A stretch of DNA of 7,401 bases from Methanosarcina sp. Its GTDB lineage: Archaea; Halobacteriota; Methanosarcinia; Methanosarcinales; Methanosarcinaceae. The DNA lies in assembly GCA_017883485.1 (NCBI GenBank), contig JADGNM010000121.1, positions 1 through 7,401 of the forward strand, given 5' to 3'. The notes under the pieces were generated by a model that saw only the letters and a program-made list of their open reading frames with translations, ran no database searches and was not told the origin of the DNA. The stretch's first letter is position 1. Every line of letters begins with the position of its first letter. The position numbers were made by a program, and so were the translations under genes. Shown here one piece after another: positions 1 through 5,930 of the stretch.

Positions 1-25
1 ATGGAAGATGGCTATTGATGTTGTT

Positions 26-88
26 TTACCCAGGCTGAATAGTTACGATTATTTTATGCATTTCTGCTCTTGCTTCTTCTTTATCCAT
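26..88 (-). CDS. Short 20-residue reading frame with good initiation signals; possibly the start of a broken gene
   Basis: An ATG at 88 opens a 20-codon frame (MDKEEARAEMHKIIVTIQPG) that ends at a TAA at 26-28. GAGGG (complement of 94-98) lies five bases upstream of the ATG, and a TATA-like TTATATAA at 123-130 would place transcription start near position 100, so the initiation signals are better than for several longer genes here. The peptide is charged, then hydrophobic, and matches no family I recognise. Another frame stays open beyond the stop to the window edge (reading SLGKTTSIAIFH), so the short frame could be the 5' end of a gene cut by a frameshift, or a genuine small peptide. The left edge prevents a decision. 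Confidence 0.35.
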   Translation of the reverse strand: MDKEEARAEMHKIIVTIQPG

Positions 89-122
89 AATATCCCTCAC
101 TCAAAAAATAAATGAAAATGCA

Positions 123-130
123 TTATATAA
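123..130 (-). promoter_or_regulatory. TATA-box-like element for the short frame at 26-88
   Basis: TTATATAA lies within a very AT-rich stretch (122-150). Its spacing predicts initiation about 12 bases before the ATG at 88 with the GAGGG ribosome site inside the leader, which is the usual archaeal arrangement. The element is self-complementary, so orientation is inferred from the downstream frame. Confidence 0.4.
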
Positions 131-159
131 TATATTACTTAATATTTTTTAAATGTTTC

Positions 160-197
160 TATAAGTAAAAATAAGAAGAGCAGACTTAAACCTGCTC
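160..197 (-). terminator. Hairpin followed by T-rich tract
   Basis: GAGCAG (178-183) and CTGCTC (192-197) form a perfect six-base-pair stem around an eight-base loop. Read on the minus strand the stem is followed by a T-rich stretch (177 down to about 160). This would end minus-strand transcription coming from the 283-890 region, just before the TATA box of the next short frame. Archaeal termination depends mainly on the T tract, so the hairpin itself may be incidental. Confidence 0.4.
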
Positions 198-364
198 ACA
201 CACTTGGTATTGCCATTATATCCAGCCGTATTCCTTTAATATTTTTACCGCATCATAGCCTTATTTGCAACAACGCCAAAGGTTATACTCTTGCTTTATT
301 AGATAGAAAAGTACCCATCGCCATATATACAGTTATAAAGTTGATCTTAAACTGCTGAAGCTTT

Positions 365-796
365 TCATTTTCTATTATCTGAAACCCTGTAGGAAGTAAA
401 TCCAGAAGGTTTCGCTTTAGCGCCTTCAAGGGTTATCTCGGCTGTACTTATCGGTCACGGAACCTGGTAAAAGGTATATGAAGCAGGCACCAGAACACCT
501 GAGCAGGCTCGCTTCATGAAAAGATAAACCGAGAAATAGGTTACAACATGAACTATAGAAGCTTCACTGTTGTGGCAAAACTTCTGAACAATCAGGCATG
601 CAAGTTAAACCCTAAGCTTTTCTTGACTTGTAGCGGCACCTGCAAACAGTATATAATAAATAGTGAAATGAGACAAAAAAAAGGCACTTTCCGCAGCGGA
701 TGCCAATATGACGTTCAGTCTGGAAATGTACCAAAACTTTCCATATCTCTTCAAATCGTTCATCAACACGTATGTGCATTTCTACTTTTGCCAGGC
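365..796 (-). pseudogene. Probable decayed gene with TPR-like remnants
   Basis: No intact gene spans 283-890. One minus-strand frame from 796 down to 365 has only three internal stops in about 143 codons, fewer than random DNA of this composition would give. Its translation contains pieces that look like TPR units: AW near 796-791, then VLMNDLKRY, then RLN about 26 codons after AW, close to the spacing of AW...DLGRY...RLD in the adjacent TPR gene. Further on, GCACCTGCAA at 637-646 (plus strand) matches the equivalent part of TPR unit four of that gene (around 1580-1590). Other pieces (STAEITLEGAKAKPSGFTSY at about 448-389) are protein-like but unrecognised. A run of eight A's near 675-682 is a likely indel site. 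I infer a relic of a TPR-type gene; exact limits are uncertain and the similarity is weak. Confidence 0.3.
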
Positions 797-871
797 TCAC
801 ACTATCCAGTTACAGTATGAATAATATTAAGTAGTAGAGCATTGATCAGGTAGTTAGTCAGTCCATCTAAC

Positions 872-888
872 CATTGAAGAAGAAAATA
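872..888 (-). terminator. T-rich tract after the TPR gene
   Basis: Immediately after the TPR stop codon the minus strand reads GTATTTTCTTCTTCAATGG. A pyrimidine/T-rich run directly downstream of a stop is the common archaeal termination signal. There is no strong hairpin with it. Confidence 0.3.
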
Positions 889-891
889 CGG

Positions 892-2073
892 TTATTTCTT
901 TTCTTCCTCCTCTCTCCCTTTGTTTTTCTTAATAGCCTTTCTTTTCGGCTCTTCCCTTGTCAACTCAATGCTCTTAGCCCCTTCCTCTCTTTGAGCTCTT
1001 TCCTTGCCCCAATTTTTATTTATTCCCAAATTTCTCTTCATTATCTCACTTGTCGGCTCTTTTTTTGTCCATACGCTCCTCCTTCCCTTTGGCTTTTCTT
1101 CTTCGATTTCTTCTTCCTCTTCACCCATGCCTATTCCAAGTTTGGAGCTTACTGAGATTCTGGCTTTTTGGGCATCGGCATAATCCGGATTGATCCGAAG
1201 GGCTCTTTCAAGTGCCCCAAGGGCTTCTTCATTTTTATTTAAGCCAGAGAGAGCAATTCCCTTACAGTACCAGGCCTCTGCAGAATCAGGTTTTATCGAA
1301 ATTGCTTTGCTGCAGGTTTCGAGAGCTCTTTTAAATTTGCTCAGCTTAAGATGGACAAGGCCTTTGCCAATCCAGGTCTTTGCATTGTCAGGATTAATTT
1401 TGAGAGCAGCGTCGTAGGCTATAATTGCTTCCACAGGCCTATCCAGGCTGTAAAGGGCAAAGGCTTTACCTTCCCAGGCTCTTGCAAGGTTTTGATCGAG
1501 CCTGAGGGCTGCATCATAAGCATGTATAGCCTCCTCATATCTGCCGAGGTCAGCAAGGACAGAGCCTTTTGCGTACCAGGCACCTGCAAGCTTCGGATTT
1601 GCAGTAAGGGTTTTTTCAGAGTCCTTAAGGGCTTTTTCGTGCTGCCTATGCCTGCAGAGAATTGAGGTTCTGATATTCCAGGTTTTGTCACTTCCCGGTT
1701 TTATTTCAAGCAACCTGTCAAAAGCCTGCAGGGCCTCTTCGTCCCGGTTAAGCTGCATGAGCACGAAACCTTTTTCATAGAGATATCCCGGGTTTTCAGG
1801 TTCGACATTAAGAGCTTTTTCAATAGCCTTCAGCGAGTCCTTATACATCCTGTGCCTTAGATAAACTGCGGCTTTCCCTGCCCAGGCGCCTGCGTCGTCC
1901 GGATTTTTTGCAAGGGCTTTCTCACAAGGTTCGATAGCCTTATTCAGGCGGTCATGTGCAGTATCACGTGCCTTGCCTGTGCCTTTCCCGGCTTTCCTTC
2001 TAGTTTTGCCTGTTTTGTCCGGGCGGTCCGGATCTCCTGTTCTCTCCATCTTGCTTTTATAATTATTTTCCAT
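892..2073 (-). CDS. Tetratricopeptide repeat (TPR) protein
   Basis: This is a predicted soluble scaffold for protein-protein interaction; no enzymatic domain is visible and the partner is unknown. From the ATG at 2073 it is 393 residues. The first 40 or so residues are rich in Lys, Arg, Gly and Asp (disordered). A half-repeat helix (AIEPCEKALAKNPDD) follows, then seven 34-residue TPR units, each opening with W or its equivalent (GAWAGKAAVYL, GYLYEKGFVLM, KTWNIRTSILC, GAWYAKGSVLA, RAWEGKAFALY, KTWIGKGLVHL, EAWYCKGIALS) and closing with INP/VEP/IKP turns. A capping helix and a highly charged Glu/Lys/Arg tail of about 85 residues complete the protein. There is no signal peptide or membrane segment. 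Start choice is uncertain: the frame opens 11 codons earlier at a TTG (2106), a further ATG lies at 2049, and none has a clear ribosome site. It stands alone, divergent from the hydrolase gene at 2603. Confidence 0.88.
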   Translation of the reverse strand: MENNYKSKMERTGDPDRPDKTGKTRRKAGKGTGKARDTAHDRLNKAIEPCEKALAKNPDDAGAWAGKAAVYLRHRMYKDSLKAIEKALNVEPENPGYLYEKGFVLMQLNRDEEALQAFDRLLEIKPGSDKTWNIRTSILCRHRQHEKALKDSEKTLTANPKLAGAWYAKGSVLADLGRYEEAIHAYDAALRLDQNLARAWEGKAFALYSLDRPVEAIIAYDAALKINPDNAKTWIGKGLVHLKLSKFKRALETCSKAISIKPDSAEAWYCKGIALSGLNKNEEALGALERALRINPDYADAQKARISVSSKLGIGMGEEEEEIEEEKPKGRRSVWTKKEPTSEIMKRNLGINKNWGKERAQREEGAKSIELTREEPKRKAIKKNKGREEEEKK

Positions 2074-2150
2074 GATATCGGTCCGGTATTGTTTTGTTTG
2101 CAGCAATTCATTTTTTTGAAGCGGTTTATTTTGCTTTCATAATTCTTTTC
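2049..2150 (-). repeat. Imperfect 22-bp direct repeat around the TPR gene start
   Basis: Positions 2129-2150 and 2049-2070 match at 19 of 22 bases with a period of 80. On the minus strand both copies translate to similar peptides (KNYESKI and NNYKSKM), but in different frames because 80 is not a multiple of three. This suggests a partial duplication of the 5' end of the TPR gene, leaving an out-of-frame vestige of the old N-terminus upstream. It may explain the lack of a clear ribosome site at the present start. Confidence 0.4.
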
Positions 2151-2160
2151 TAAATATAGA
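2151..2160 (-). promoter_or_regulatory. Candidate TATA box for the TPR gene
   Basis: The minus strand reads TCTATATTTA here. Initiation about 25 bases downstream (near 2128) would give a leader of roughly 55 bases to the ATG at 2073. A second AT-rich candidate (ATTTAAAATAAG near 2229-2240) would give a longer leader. This is motif inspection only. Confidence 0.3.
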
Positions 2161-2510
2161 CATGTACATCCCATCTTCCCCTTGATGGACAACAAATTTC
2201 GCAGAAATTTTCTTTCAGACTCAATTCTCTTATTTTAAATTATCCCATAAACATGTTCTAAAGTAGAAAGATGCCGGGTTTACTCAGCTGAGGGAAGATC
2301 TGCTTCACATATGATTTTATCTCTTCCATATCTTTTTAGTAAAATGGGTGTGAACTGTAATGACGATATTTGTCTATTAGATATTATAACTTGCCATGAG
2401 GTTATTACATAATATTACTCGCGGGTACAAACTGCGGCTATACCAGCGTTTGAGAGGGCCGAACCTGCATAGGTTGATTGAAAAATTGCCGATCTCAATA
2501 AGAGTTATTT
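2161..2510. other. Divergent intergenic region without a gene
   Basis: Between the TPR gene and the MBL hydrolase I find no open frame with initiation signals. Two small dyads stand out: the perfect ten-base palindrome CTCAGCTGAG (2283-2292) and AACCT-GCAT-AGGTT (2462-2475), a five-base-pair stem with a four-base loop. Either could be a regulator site for the divergent genes, but short dyads of this size also occur by chance. Confidence 0.4.
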
Positions 2511-2511
2511 T

Positions 2512-2526
2512 GAAAAACTTATAAAG
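2512..2526 (+). promoter_or_regulatory. Candidate BRE/TATA promoter of the MBL hydrolase gene
   Basis: GAAAAACTTATAAAG contains a purine-rich BRE-like stretch followed by CTTATAAA. Transcription would start near 2548, giving a leader of about 55 bases that contains the ribosome site AGGTG at 2593-2597. Confidence 0.4.
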
Positions 2527-2592
2527 ATTGTCATCATTAAGGTTCACGTATATTGCATAGAACTCTTGAGAGGAACTTCATTCAGAAAAACC

Positions 2593-2597
2593 AGGTG
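2593..2597 (+). promoter_or_regulatory. Ribosome binding site that fixes the MBL hydrolase start
   Basis: AGGTG lies five bases before the ATG at 2603, a normal spacing, and no other upstream in-frame start has comparable support. Confidence 0.6.
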
Positions 2598-2602
2598 TTT
2601 AC

Positions 2603-3562
2603 ATGGATGAGCTGAATATTCGGGAAGCCGACAGGCTGGAAGTAACAATCCTGATAGATAATTACACAGACATGTTATTAACAGAAGACACCGGCATATG
2701 CAGAAGGCCGCAGGTACCATTTCCTCAAATTCTTCTTGCCGAACATGGGCTTTCGTGTTTAATCAAAGTTTATTCAGGGCAGGAGGAACATATCGTGCTC
2801 ATGGATGCAGCAGTTACTCCAGCCTGCCTTTTTAGTAACGCAGAGGTTTTGAAAGCTGATCTTGGCAAAATAGAAGCTATCGTCCTTAGCCATGGGCATC
2901 CTGACCATTTTCTCGGGCTTGTCGGGCTTTTGAAACTCCTGAGCAAAGGACGAGATAAAGGAGTTCCGCTTTTCCTTCATCCAGACGCCTTTCTTGAACG
3001 CCGTTTTAATATTCCTGTAATCGGACACCCTGTCACATTGCCTGCGCTCGATGAAAATATCCTAAAAGAAGCAGGAGCTGTCCCCATAAAGTCCGAAAAA
3101 GCTTTACTGATTGCAGACGGCCTTATCTACACCACAGGCGAAGTGGAACGTAAAACAGCGTTTGAAAAAGGATTCCCATGGGCTGAAGCAAAAATCGATG
3201 GAAACTGGGTTACCGATCCTTTCCGGGATGACCAGGGGCTGGTAGTTAAAGTGAAGGGCAAAGGGCTTGTAATTATCAGCGGCTGTGCTCATGCAGGAAT
3301 TATAAATACGGTCGAATTTGCGAAGAAAGTTGCAGGGACAGATAAGGTTCATGCGGTCATTGGAGGTTTCCATATGACAGGGAGACTTTTTGACCCTATT
3401 GTCCAGCCTTCAATTGACGAAATGAAGAATATCAAACCTGATTATATCGTGCCCATGCATTGCACCGGCTGGAAAGCGATAAACAGGTTCGCAGAGGAAA
3501 TGCCTGAACAATTCGTGCTCAGTACAGTTGGCACAACGTATATATTTAACGAGAATCCTTAA
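2603..3562 (+). CDS. Metallo-beta-lactamase-fold hydrolase, COG1237 family
   Basis: A cytoplasmic metal-dependent hydrolase of 319 residues, full length for the family. The family opening LxxxIDNYTD is at residues 15-23, and the metal-binding HxHxDH motif is complete as HGHPDH at 97-102. Further family motifs are SGCAHAG (226-232, with H230), GGFHM (254-258) and PMHCTG (284-289). These late motifs separate COG1237 from true beta-lactamases and from RNase J-type nucleases. Members are often labelled 7,8-dihydropterin-6-methyl-4-(beta-D-ribofuranosyl)aminobenzene-5'-phosphate synthase by similarity, which would place it in methanopterin metabolism, but that activity is not secure for the family and I would not transfer it. 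The ATG at 2603 is supported by AGGTG five bases upstream. It has its own promoter and faces the repeat-protein gene convergently. The substrate is unknown. Confidence 0.9.
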   Translation: MDELNIREADRLEVTILIDNYTDMLLTEDTGICRRPQVPFPQILLAEHGLSCLIKVYSGQEEHIVLMDAAVTPACLFSNAEVLKADLGKIEAIVLSHGHPDHFLGLVGLLKLLSKGRDKGVPLFLHPDAFLERRFNIPVIGHPVTLPALDENILKEAGAVPIKSEKALLIADGLIYTTGEVERKTAFEKGFPWAEAKIDGNWVTDPFRDDQGLVVKVKGKGLVIISGCAHAGIINTVEFAKKVAGTDKVHAVIGGFHMTGRLFDPIVQPSIDEMKNIKPDYIVPMHCTGWKAINRFAEEMPEQFVLSTVGTTYIFNENP

Positions 3563-3596
3563 GTTACAGTTAATTACCTTTCTGGACCAATATTAT

Positions 3597-3612
3597 ACAT
3601 ATATGTCGACAT
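3597..3612. repeat. Two overlapping perfect ten-base palindromes
   Basis: ACATATATGT (3597-3606) and ATGTCGACAT (3603-3612) overlap by four bases just downstream of the hydrolase gene. They could be a protein-binding site or part of an RNA structure in the hydrolase 3' region. Function is unknown. Confidence 0.5.
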
Positions 3613-3614
3613 GG

Positions 3615-3651
3615 GTGTATAGAAGGACAGCATTGTGTATAAAAGGACAGC
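3615..3651 (+). repeat. 20-bp-period direct repeat
   Basis: GTGTATAGAAGGACAGC (3615-3631) and GTGTATAAAAGGACAGC (3635-3651) match at 16 of 17 bases, separated by three bases. A weak partial third copy (GTGTAGAA) begins at 3657. With a period near two helical turns the copies lie on the same DNA face, which would suit paired regulator binding, but the position between two gene 3' ends argues against ordinary promoter control. Confidence 0.55.
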
Positions 3652-3652
3652 T

Positions 3653-3671
3653 GAAAGTGTAGAATACTTTC
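3653..3671. other. Small inverted repeat in the convergent gap
   Basis: GAAAGT (3653-3658) and ACTTTC (3666-3671) form a six-base-pair stem with a seven-base loop. It sits immediately before the stronger hairpin at 3680-3701 and may be part of the same transcript-end structure. Confidence 0.4.
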
Positions 3672-3679
3672 AAACTAAC

Positions 3680-3701
3680 GGGTTGGTAATATAACCAACC
3701 C
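3680..3701. terminator. Strong hairpin between convergent genes, possible bidirectional terminator
   Basis: GGGTTGGT (3680-3687) pairs perfectly with ACCAACCC (3694-3701) around a six-base loop. It lies 118 bases after the hydrolase stop and 28 bases beyond the stop of the facing repeat-protein gene, the position expected of a shared terminator or transcript-end stabiliser. It is not followed by a long T run in either direction, so stabilising the mRNA 3' end is as likely as termination. Confidence 0.5.
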
Positions 3702-3728
3702 AATATATGTCAAAATTGTTTACTTGAG

Positions 3729-4685
3729 TTAACAATTATCATTTGATGAGTTGTTTTTCGATGCGGTGTTAGATGTCTTAGATATATCGACTGTTTTGGT
3801 ACTTTCCGTACATGTATCGACTGTTTTGATAGTCTCCTTGCATGGATCTGCTGGTCTTGTGACAACACAGGATTCAGTAGTCTTAGCACTATTGGAAGTA
3901 GTTATGGAACTACTGGAAGTGACCTTTGAATCACTGGAAGTAGTTTTGCAATCACTGGAAGTAACCTTGGAACTGCTAGACTGCGAATCAGTTGCAATTG
4001 AAGTTGAATGCTCGGAATTAGAGTCAGATTCTTTCGCTCCTGTCGTGGTTTTATCGGTTGAGCCAGAGGTTGTGTCAACAGCAGTAGAATCATCATTTAC
4101 TGGTGTGTTGTCTGCAGCAGATGTATCACTTACACTGCTGTCTTTGTTGTCGTCAGTCACGGTGCTGATGAGATCTGATAAAGAATCGGAATCTGATGCA
4201 GAATCATGGGATGGTGTTGGTATGTCACTTTTTTCATCATTGAGAACTGGAATAACAACACCATCGCTGTCATCATCAGTTGTTGCATCACTATCACCAT
4301 TGGTTGGCGTGACTACATCGCTGATACTACTGTCATCGAGTGGTAAACCACTGATATCACCGGTAGTAGGATCAACGACACCAGTCAGATCGGAAGGTAC
4401 ACCAGTTCCGCTGGTCGGATCACTGGAGGCTGCAACAGAAGGATCATTAGAACCATCAGTAGGTGTAACATCGCTGTCACTAGTTCCGTCAGCAGGCAAG
4501 GAACCAATAATCCCATCCATGAAACTCGACGGATCAAAACTAGCCAGATCAATTGTCGGCGCATCAGCACTACTAGGATCTGTATTTGTGTAATTATCAG
4601 CAGCTCCTACGAACGATACGCAGGCTGCTACTAAAAGCAATGTCAACAGAACGCATATTATTTTTTTAGGTATTTGTTTCCCCAT
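3729..4685 (-). CDS. Exported Ser/Thr/Asp-rich low-complexity repeat protein
   Basis: I recognise no named family. The 318-residue product has a clear signal sequence: KQIPKK, then a hydrophobic core at about 9-27. The likely cut is after VGAA (residue 29), although VAAC (19-22) also fits a lipobox, so a lipid-anchored form is possible. The mature part is almost all Ser, Thr, Asp, Asn, Val and Pro, acidic, and suited to O-glycosylation. Residues 236-270 are five heptads of SSxxKxT type (SSSSKVT, SSDCKTT, SSDSKVT, SSSSITT, SNSAKTT). Residues 281-300 are two ten-residue units (PCKETIKTVD, TCTESTKTVD). Cysteines occur only in the leader and the C-terminal fifth (246, 273, 282, 292, and the last residue 318). 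The start ATG is preceded by GGGG at 4694-4697. It is probably a cell-surface or extracellular spacer or adhesive protein; this is inference. Confidence 0.8.
   Translation of the reverse strand: MGKQIPKKIICVLLTLLLVAACVSFVGAADNYTNTDPSSADAPTIDLASFDPSSFMDGIIGSLPADGTSDSDVTPTDGSNDPSVAASSDPTSGTGVPSDLTGVVDPTTGDISGLPLDDSSISDVVTPTNGDSDATTDDDSDGVVIPVLNDEKSDIPTPSHDSASDSDSLSDLISTVTDDNKDSSVSDTSAADNTPVNDDSTAVDTTSGSTDKTTTGAKESDSNSEHSTSIATDSQSSSSKVTSSDCKTTSSDSKVTSSSSITTSNSAKTTESCVVTRPADPCKETIKTVDTCTESTKTVDISKTSNTASKNNSSNDNC
3786..3845 (-). repeat. Two 30-bp tandem units in the 3' end of the repeat protein
   Basis: Both units begin with ATCGACTGTTTTG on the plus strand (3786 and 3816) and encode the paired ten-residue units ending KTVD. 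One has TCTEST where the other has CKETI, so the copies have diverged but keep frame and a cysteine each. Confidence 0.6.
3876..3980 (-). repeat. Five 21-bp tandem units encoding SSxxKxT heptads
   Basis: The plus strand repeats CACTGGAAGT-type units every 21 bases across 3876-3980, encoding residues 236-270. Conservation is visible at DNA level, which points to recent expansion by slippage or unequal exchange. The outermost units are the most diverged. Confidence 0.65.
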
Positions 4686-4720
4686 AATTTAACCCCAACT
4701 TATTTGGTAGGCACAATTCA

Positions 4721-4729
4721 GTCATATAC
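4721..4729 (-). promoter_or_regulatory. Candidate TATA box of the repeat-protein gene
   Basis: The minus strand reads GTGTATATGAC about 40 bases upstream of the ATG at 4685, so transcription would start roughly 10-15 bases before the start codon, close to the GGGG ribosome site. Motif inspection only. Confidence 0.35.
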
Positions 4730-4739
4730 ACACCTGTTT

Positions 4740-5120
4740 TTGGATTTCAGAGTTAGGCAATTTCGAACAAGTGCGCTGGCATACATATTTACAAAATTCA
4801 TCTCAAATTGTACCAGTCAGGGTATTCTCATTGGCACCATATAATGATTATAGAAAGCCAGGTTCATAGTTAAATTTAGAAATTGACATTCATAATAAGG
4901 TTCTCTAAATTTGTCGGTTAATGGGGCAAAACCAGACGGGTCAGATGATTCTCTTCATCAGTAAAATTTTATTGATAGGTCTATCGGAAATGTTTTAGAC
5001 CGCAAAAGTGAAAAGCCAAGCCTAAAGTGGCTGCCAGGAATTAATAAATGAATAGTCAGGCAAGGAATGGCCGTTTAGCAGTTTCAAAATAAATGGGCTA
5101 GATTTAGACAGTTCCAGCTA
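4740..5120. other. Intergenic stretch without a supportable gene
   Basis: No frame in this stretch combines length with initiation signals; the longest starts give peptides of about 25 residues without ribosome sites. An inverted repeat of nine perfect bases is present (AAATTTAGA at 4872-4880 and TCTAAATTT at 4904-4912), each arm preceded by GGTTC, so the two arms look like diverged copies of one sequence as well as an inversion. A small hairpin GATGA/TCATC lies at 4946-4961. I see no RNA gene. Confidence 0.5.
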
Positions 5121-5125
5121 ATGTT

Positions 5126-5767
5126 TCAATCAATCAATAGAATGGACATGGGTTCAGGCTGCCCTTTAATTGGGAATTCTATGGGCATGTCTGATTCTGC
5201 AGCTGTTTTCTTCATATTTATCCCAACTGCATGTTCCGGAATTCTTGCCATATTTGAATGGATACAGATGCCTTTTTCCACATTGCATTTTTCACACAGC
5301 CTGCATGAGCCGTTCACAAATGCGACTGCAAAAGTATAACCTTCATTAAAAGCTGCCTTTTCAAGCTCTAGCATTGCAAACATCATTTTCTTACTGTAAT
5401 CAAAATAGTCCGACCAGAACTTTGCTGCCTTTTCCCGTGTCTCCTCAGTCTCGGCAGGGTCAAGCCAGGTTTTATAAGGGGCTTTTGCGACCTCTTCATC
5501 CGCTACTGCAGGGGACCTGAACTTGACAAGCAGAGCATATTTATATTCCTTGAGGATCTCCCGAAACTCATCAACAGTGGGGACATAAGGCGGACACGTA
5601 AGTTTTTTTCCATAACCAATGCAGCCCCTGCATTTCAAAACTACTCTTTTCTCTACAAAGACCTTGTAAGTGGGAATTATCTTTGCGTCGATTGCTTCCA
5701 GTTCCAGGGCTCTTTTTACAAGGAAGTCAAATTCTTCAGGCTTCGAATCTTTTAATGGCAAATTCAT
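5126..5767 (-). CDS. DUF2284 (COG5423-type) cysteine-rich predicted metal-binding protein
   Basis: This is a predicted cytoplasmic iron-sulphur or other metal protein; its reaction is unknown. Numbering from the upstream TTG at 5776 (216 residues), the N-terminal cluster is C49-x2-C52-x8-C61 followed by PPY, the family signature (CxxC...TCPPY). The C-terminal cluster is C158-x2-C161-x2-C164-x6-C171 in the context GSCRLCEKC. Together these seven cysteines could hold one or two clusters. The middle is a helical region of Lys, Glu and aromatic residues without membrane segments. I prefer the ATG at 5767 (213 residues). GGAAGG lies only one base before it, too close for a normal ribosome site, and a TATA-like CTTTTAAAC near 5790 would put transcription start almost at the ATG, so leaderless translation is possible. 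It has the same strand as its neighbours, with 154 bases to the next gene upstream. Confidence 0.85.
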   Translation of the reverse strand: MNLPLKDSKPEEFDFLVKRALELEAIDAKIIPTYKVFVEKRVVLKCRGCIGYGKKLTCPPYVPTVDEFREILKEYKYALLVKFRSPAVADEEVAKAPYKTWLDPAETEETREKAAKFWSDYFDYSKKMMFAMLELEKAAFNEGYTFAVAFVNGSCRLCEKCNVEKGICIHSNMARIPEHAVGINMKKTAAESDMPIEFPIKGQPEPMSILLID

Positions 5768-5787
5768 TCCTTCCAAAACTTGTTTTG

Positions 5788-5797
5788 TTTAAAAGCG
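5788..5797 (-). promoter_or_regulatory. Candidate TATA box of the DUF2284 gene
   Basis: The minus strand reads GCTTTTAAAC here, about 25 bases before the preferred ATG at 5767. If used, the transcript would be leaderless. A second candidate, ATATTTAAAAAT near 5853-5865, would give a leader of about 60 bases. Confidence 0.3.
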
Positions 5798-5930
5798 GCT
5801 TAATGCACGTTCCATCAATCGATATTTTGTTCAGGAACCGGATACTACTTAGTTATTTTTAAATATTTGTATTTAATCGGAATACTCAATGAGAAACCGG
5901 ATGTACAGAATCCAAGCTATTAAACGAATA

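Noticed and set aside
404..427. Hairpin GAAGG...CCTTC with inner CGC-TTTA-GCG
   Set aside because: The stem is interrupted by a three-base bulge and has no T tract or gene end next to it. It is probably incidental within the relic region.
548..820. Plus-strand 90-codon frame
   Set aside because: It has no ribosome site and no family character, and it resembles the antisense reading of TPR coding DNA, which fits the proposed minus-strand relic better.
874..1155. Plus-strand hydrophobic 93-codon frame opposite the TPR C-terminus
   Set aside because: The Phe/Leu/Ser richness is the complement of Glu/Lys/Arg codons in the TPR gene's charged tail; it is a shadow frame.
1944..2195. Minus-strand 83-codon frame overlapping the TPR start
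   Set aside because: Its C-terminal half is the out-of-phase reading of the TPR N-terminus. Only the upstream KNYESKI piece is of interest, and it is treated as a duplication vestige.
2341..2412. Small plus-strand frame starting ATGGGTGTGAAC
   Set aside because: It has 22 codons, no ribosome site, no coding character and no continuation.
3615..3651. CRISPR-like repeat
   Set aside because: There are only two copies, with a three-base gap instead of spacers, and no cas genes nearby.
3751..4593. Long plus-strand open frame of 280 codons opposite the exported repeat protein
   Set aside because: It is the antisense shadow of a low-complexity Ser/Thr/Asp gene whose codons rarely give stops on the other strand. 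It has no promoter or ribosome site, while the minus-strand frame has a signal sequence and ordered repeats.
4935..4965. Possible C/D-box guide RNA on the minus strand (CTGATGA ... CTGA)
   Set aside because: Only one box pair is present, with about nine bases between, too short for a guide. The C' and D' boxes and the closing stem are missing.
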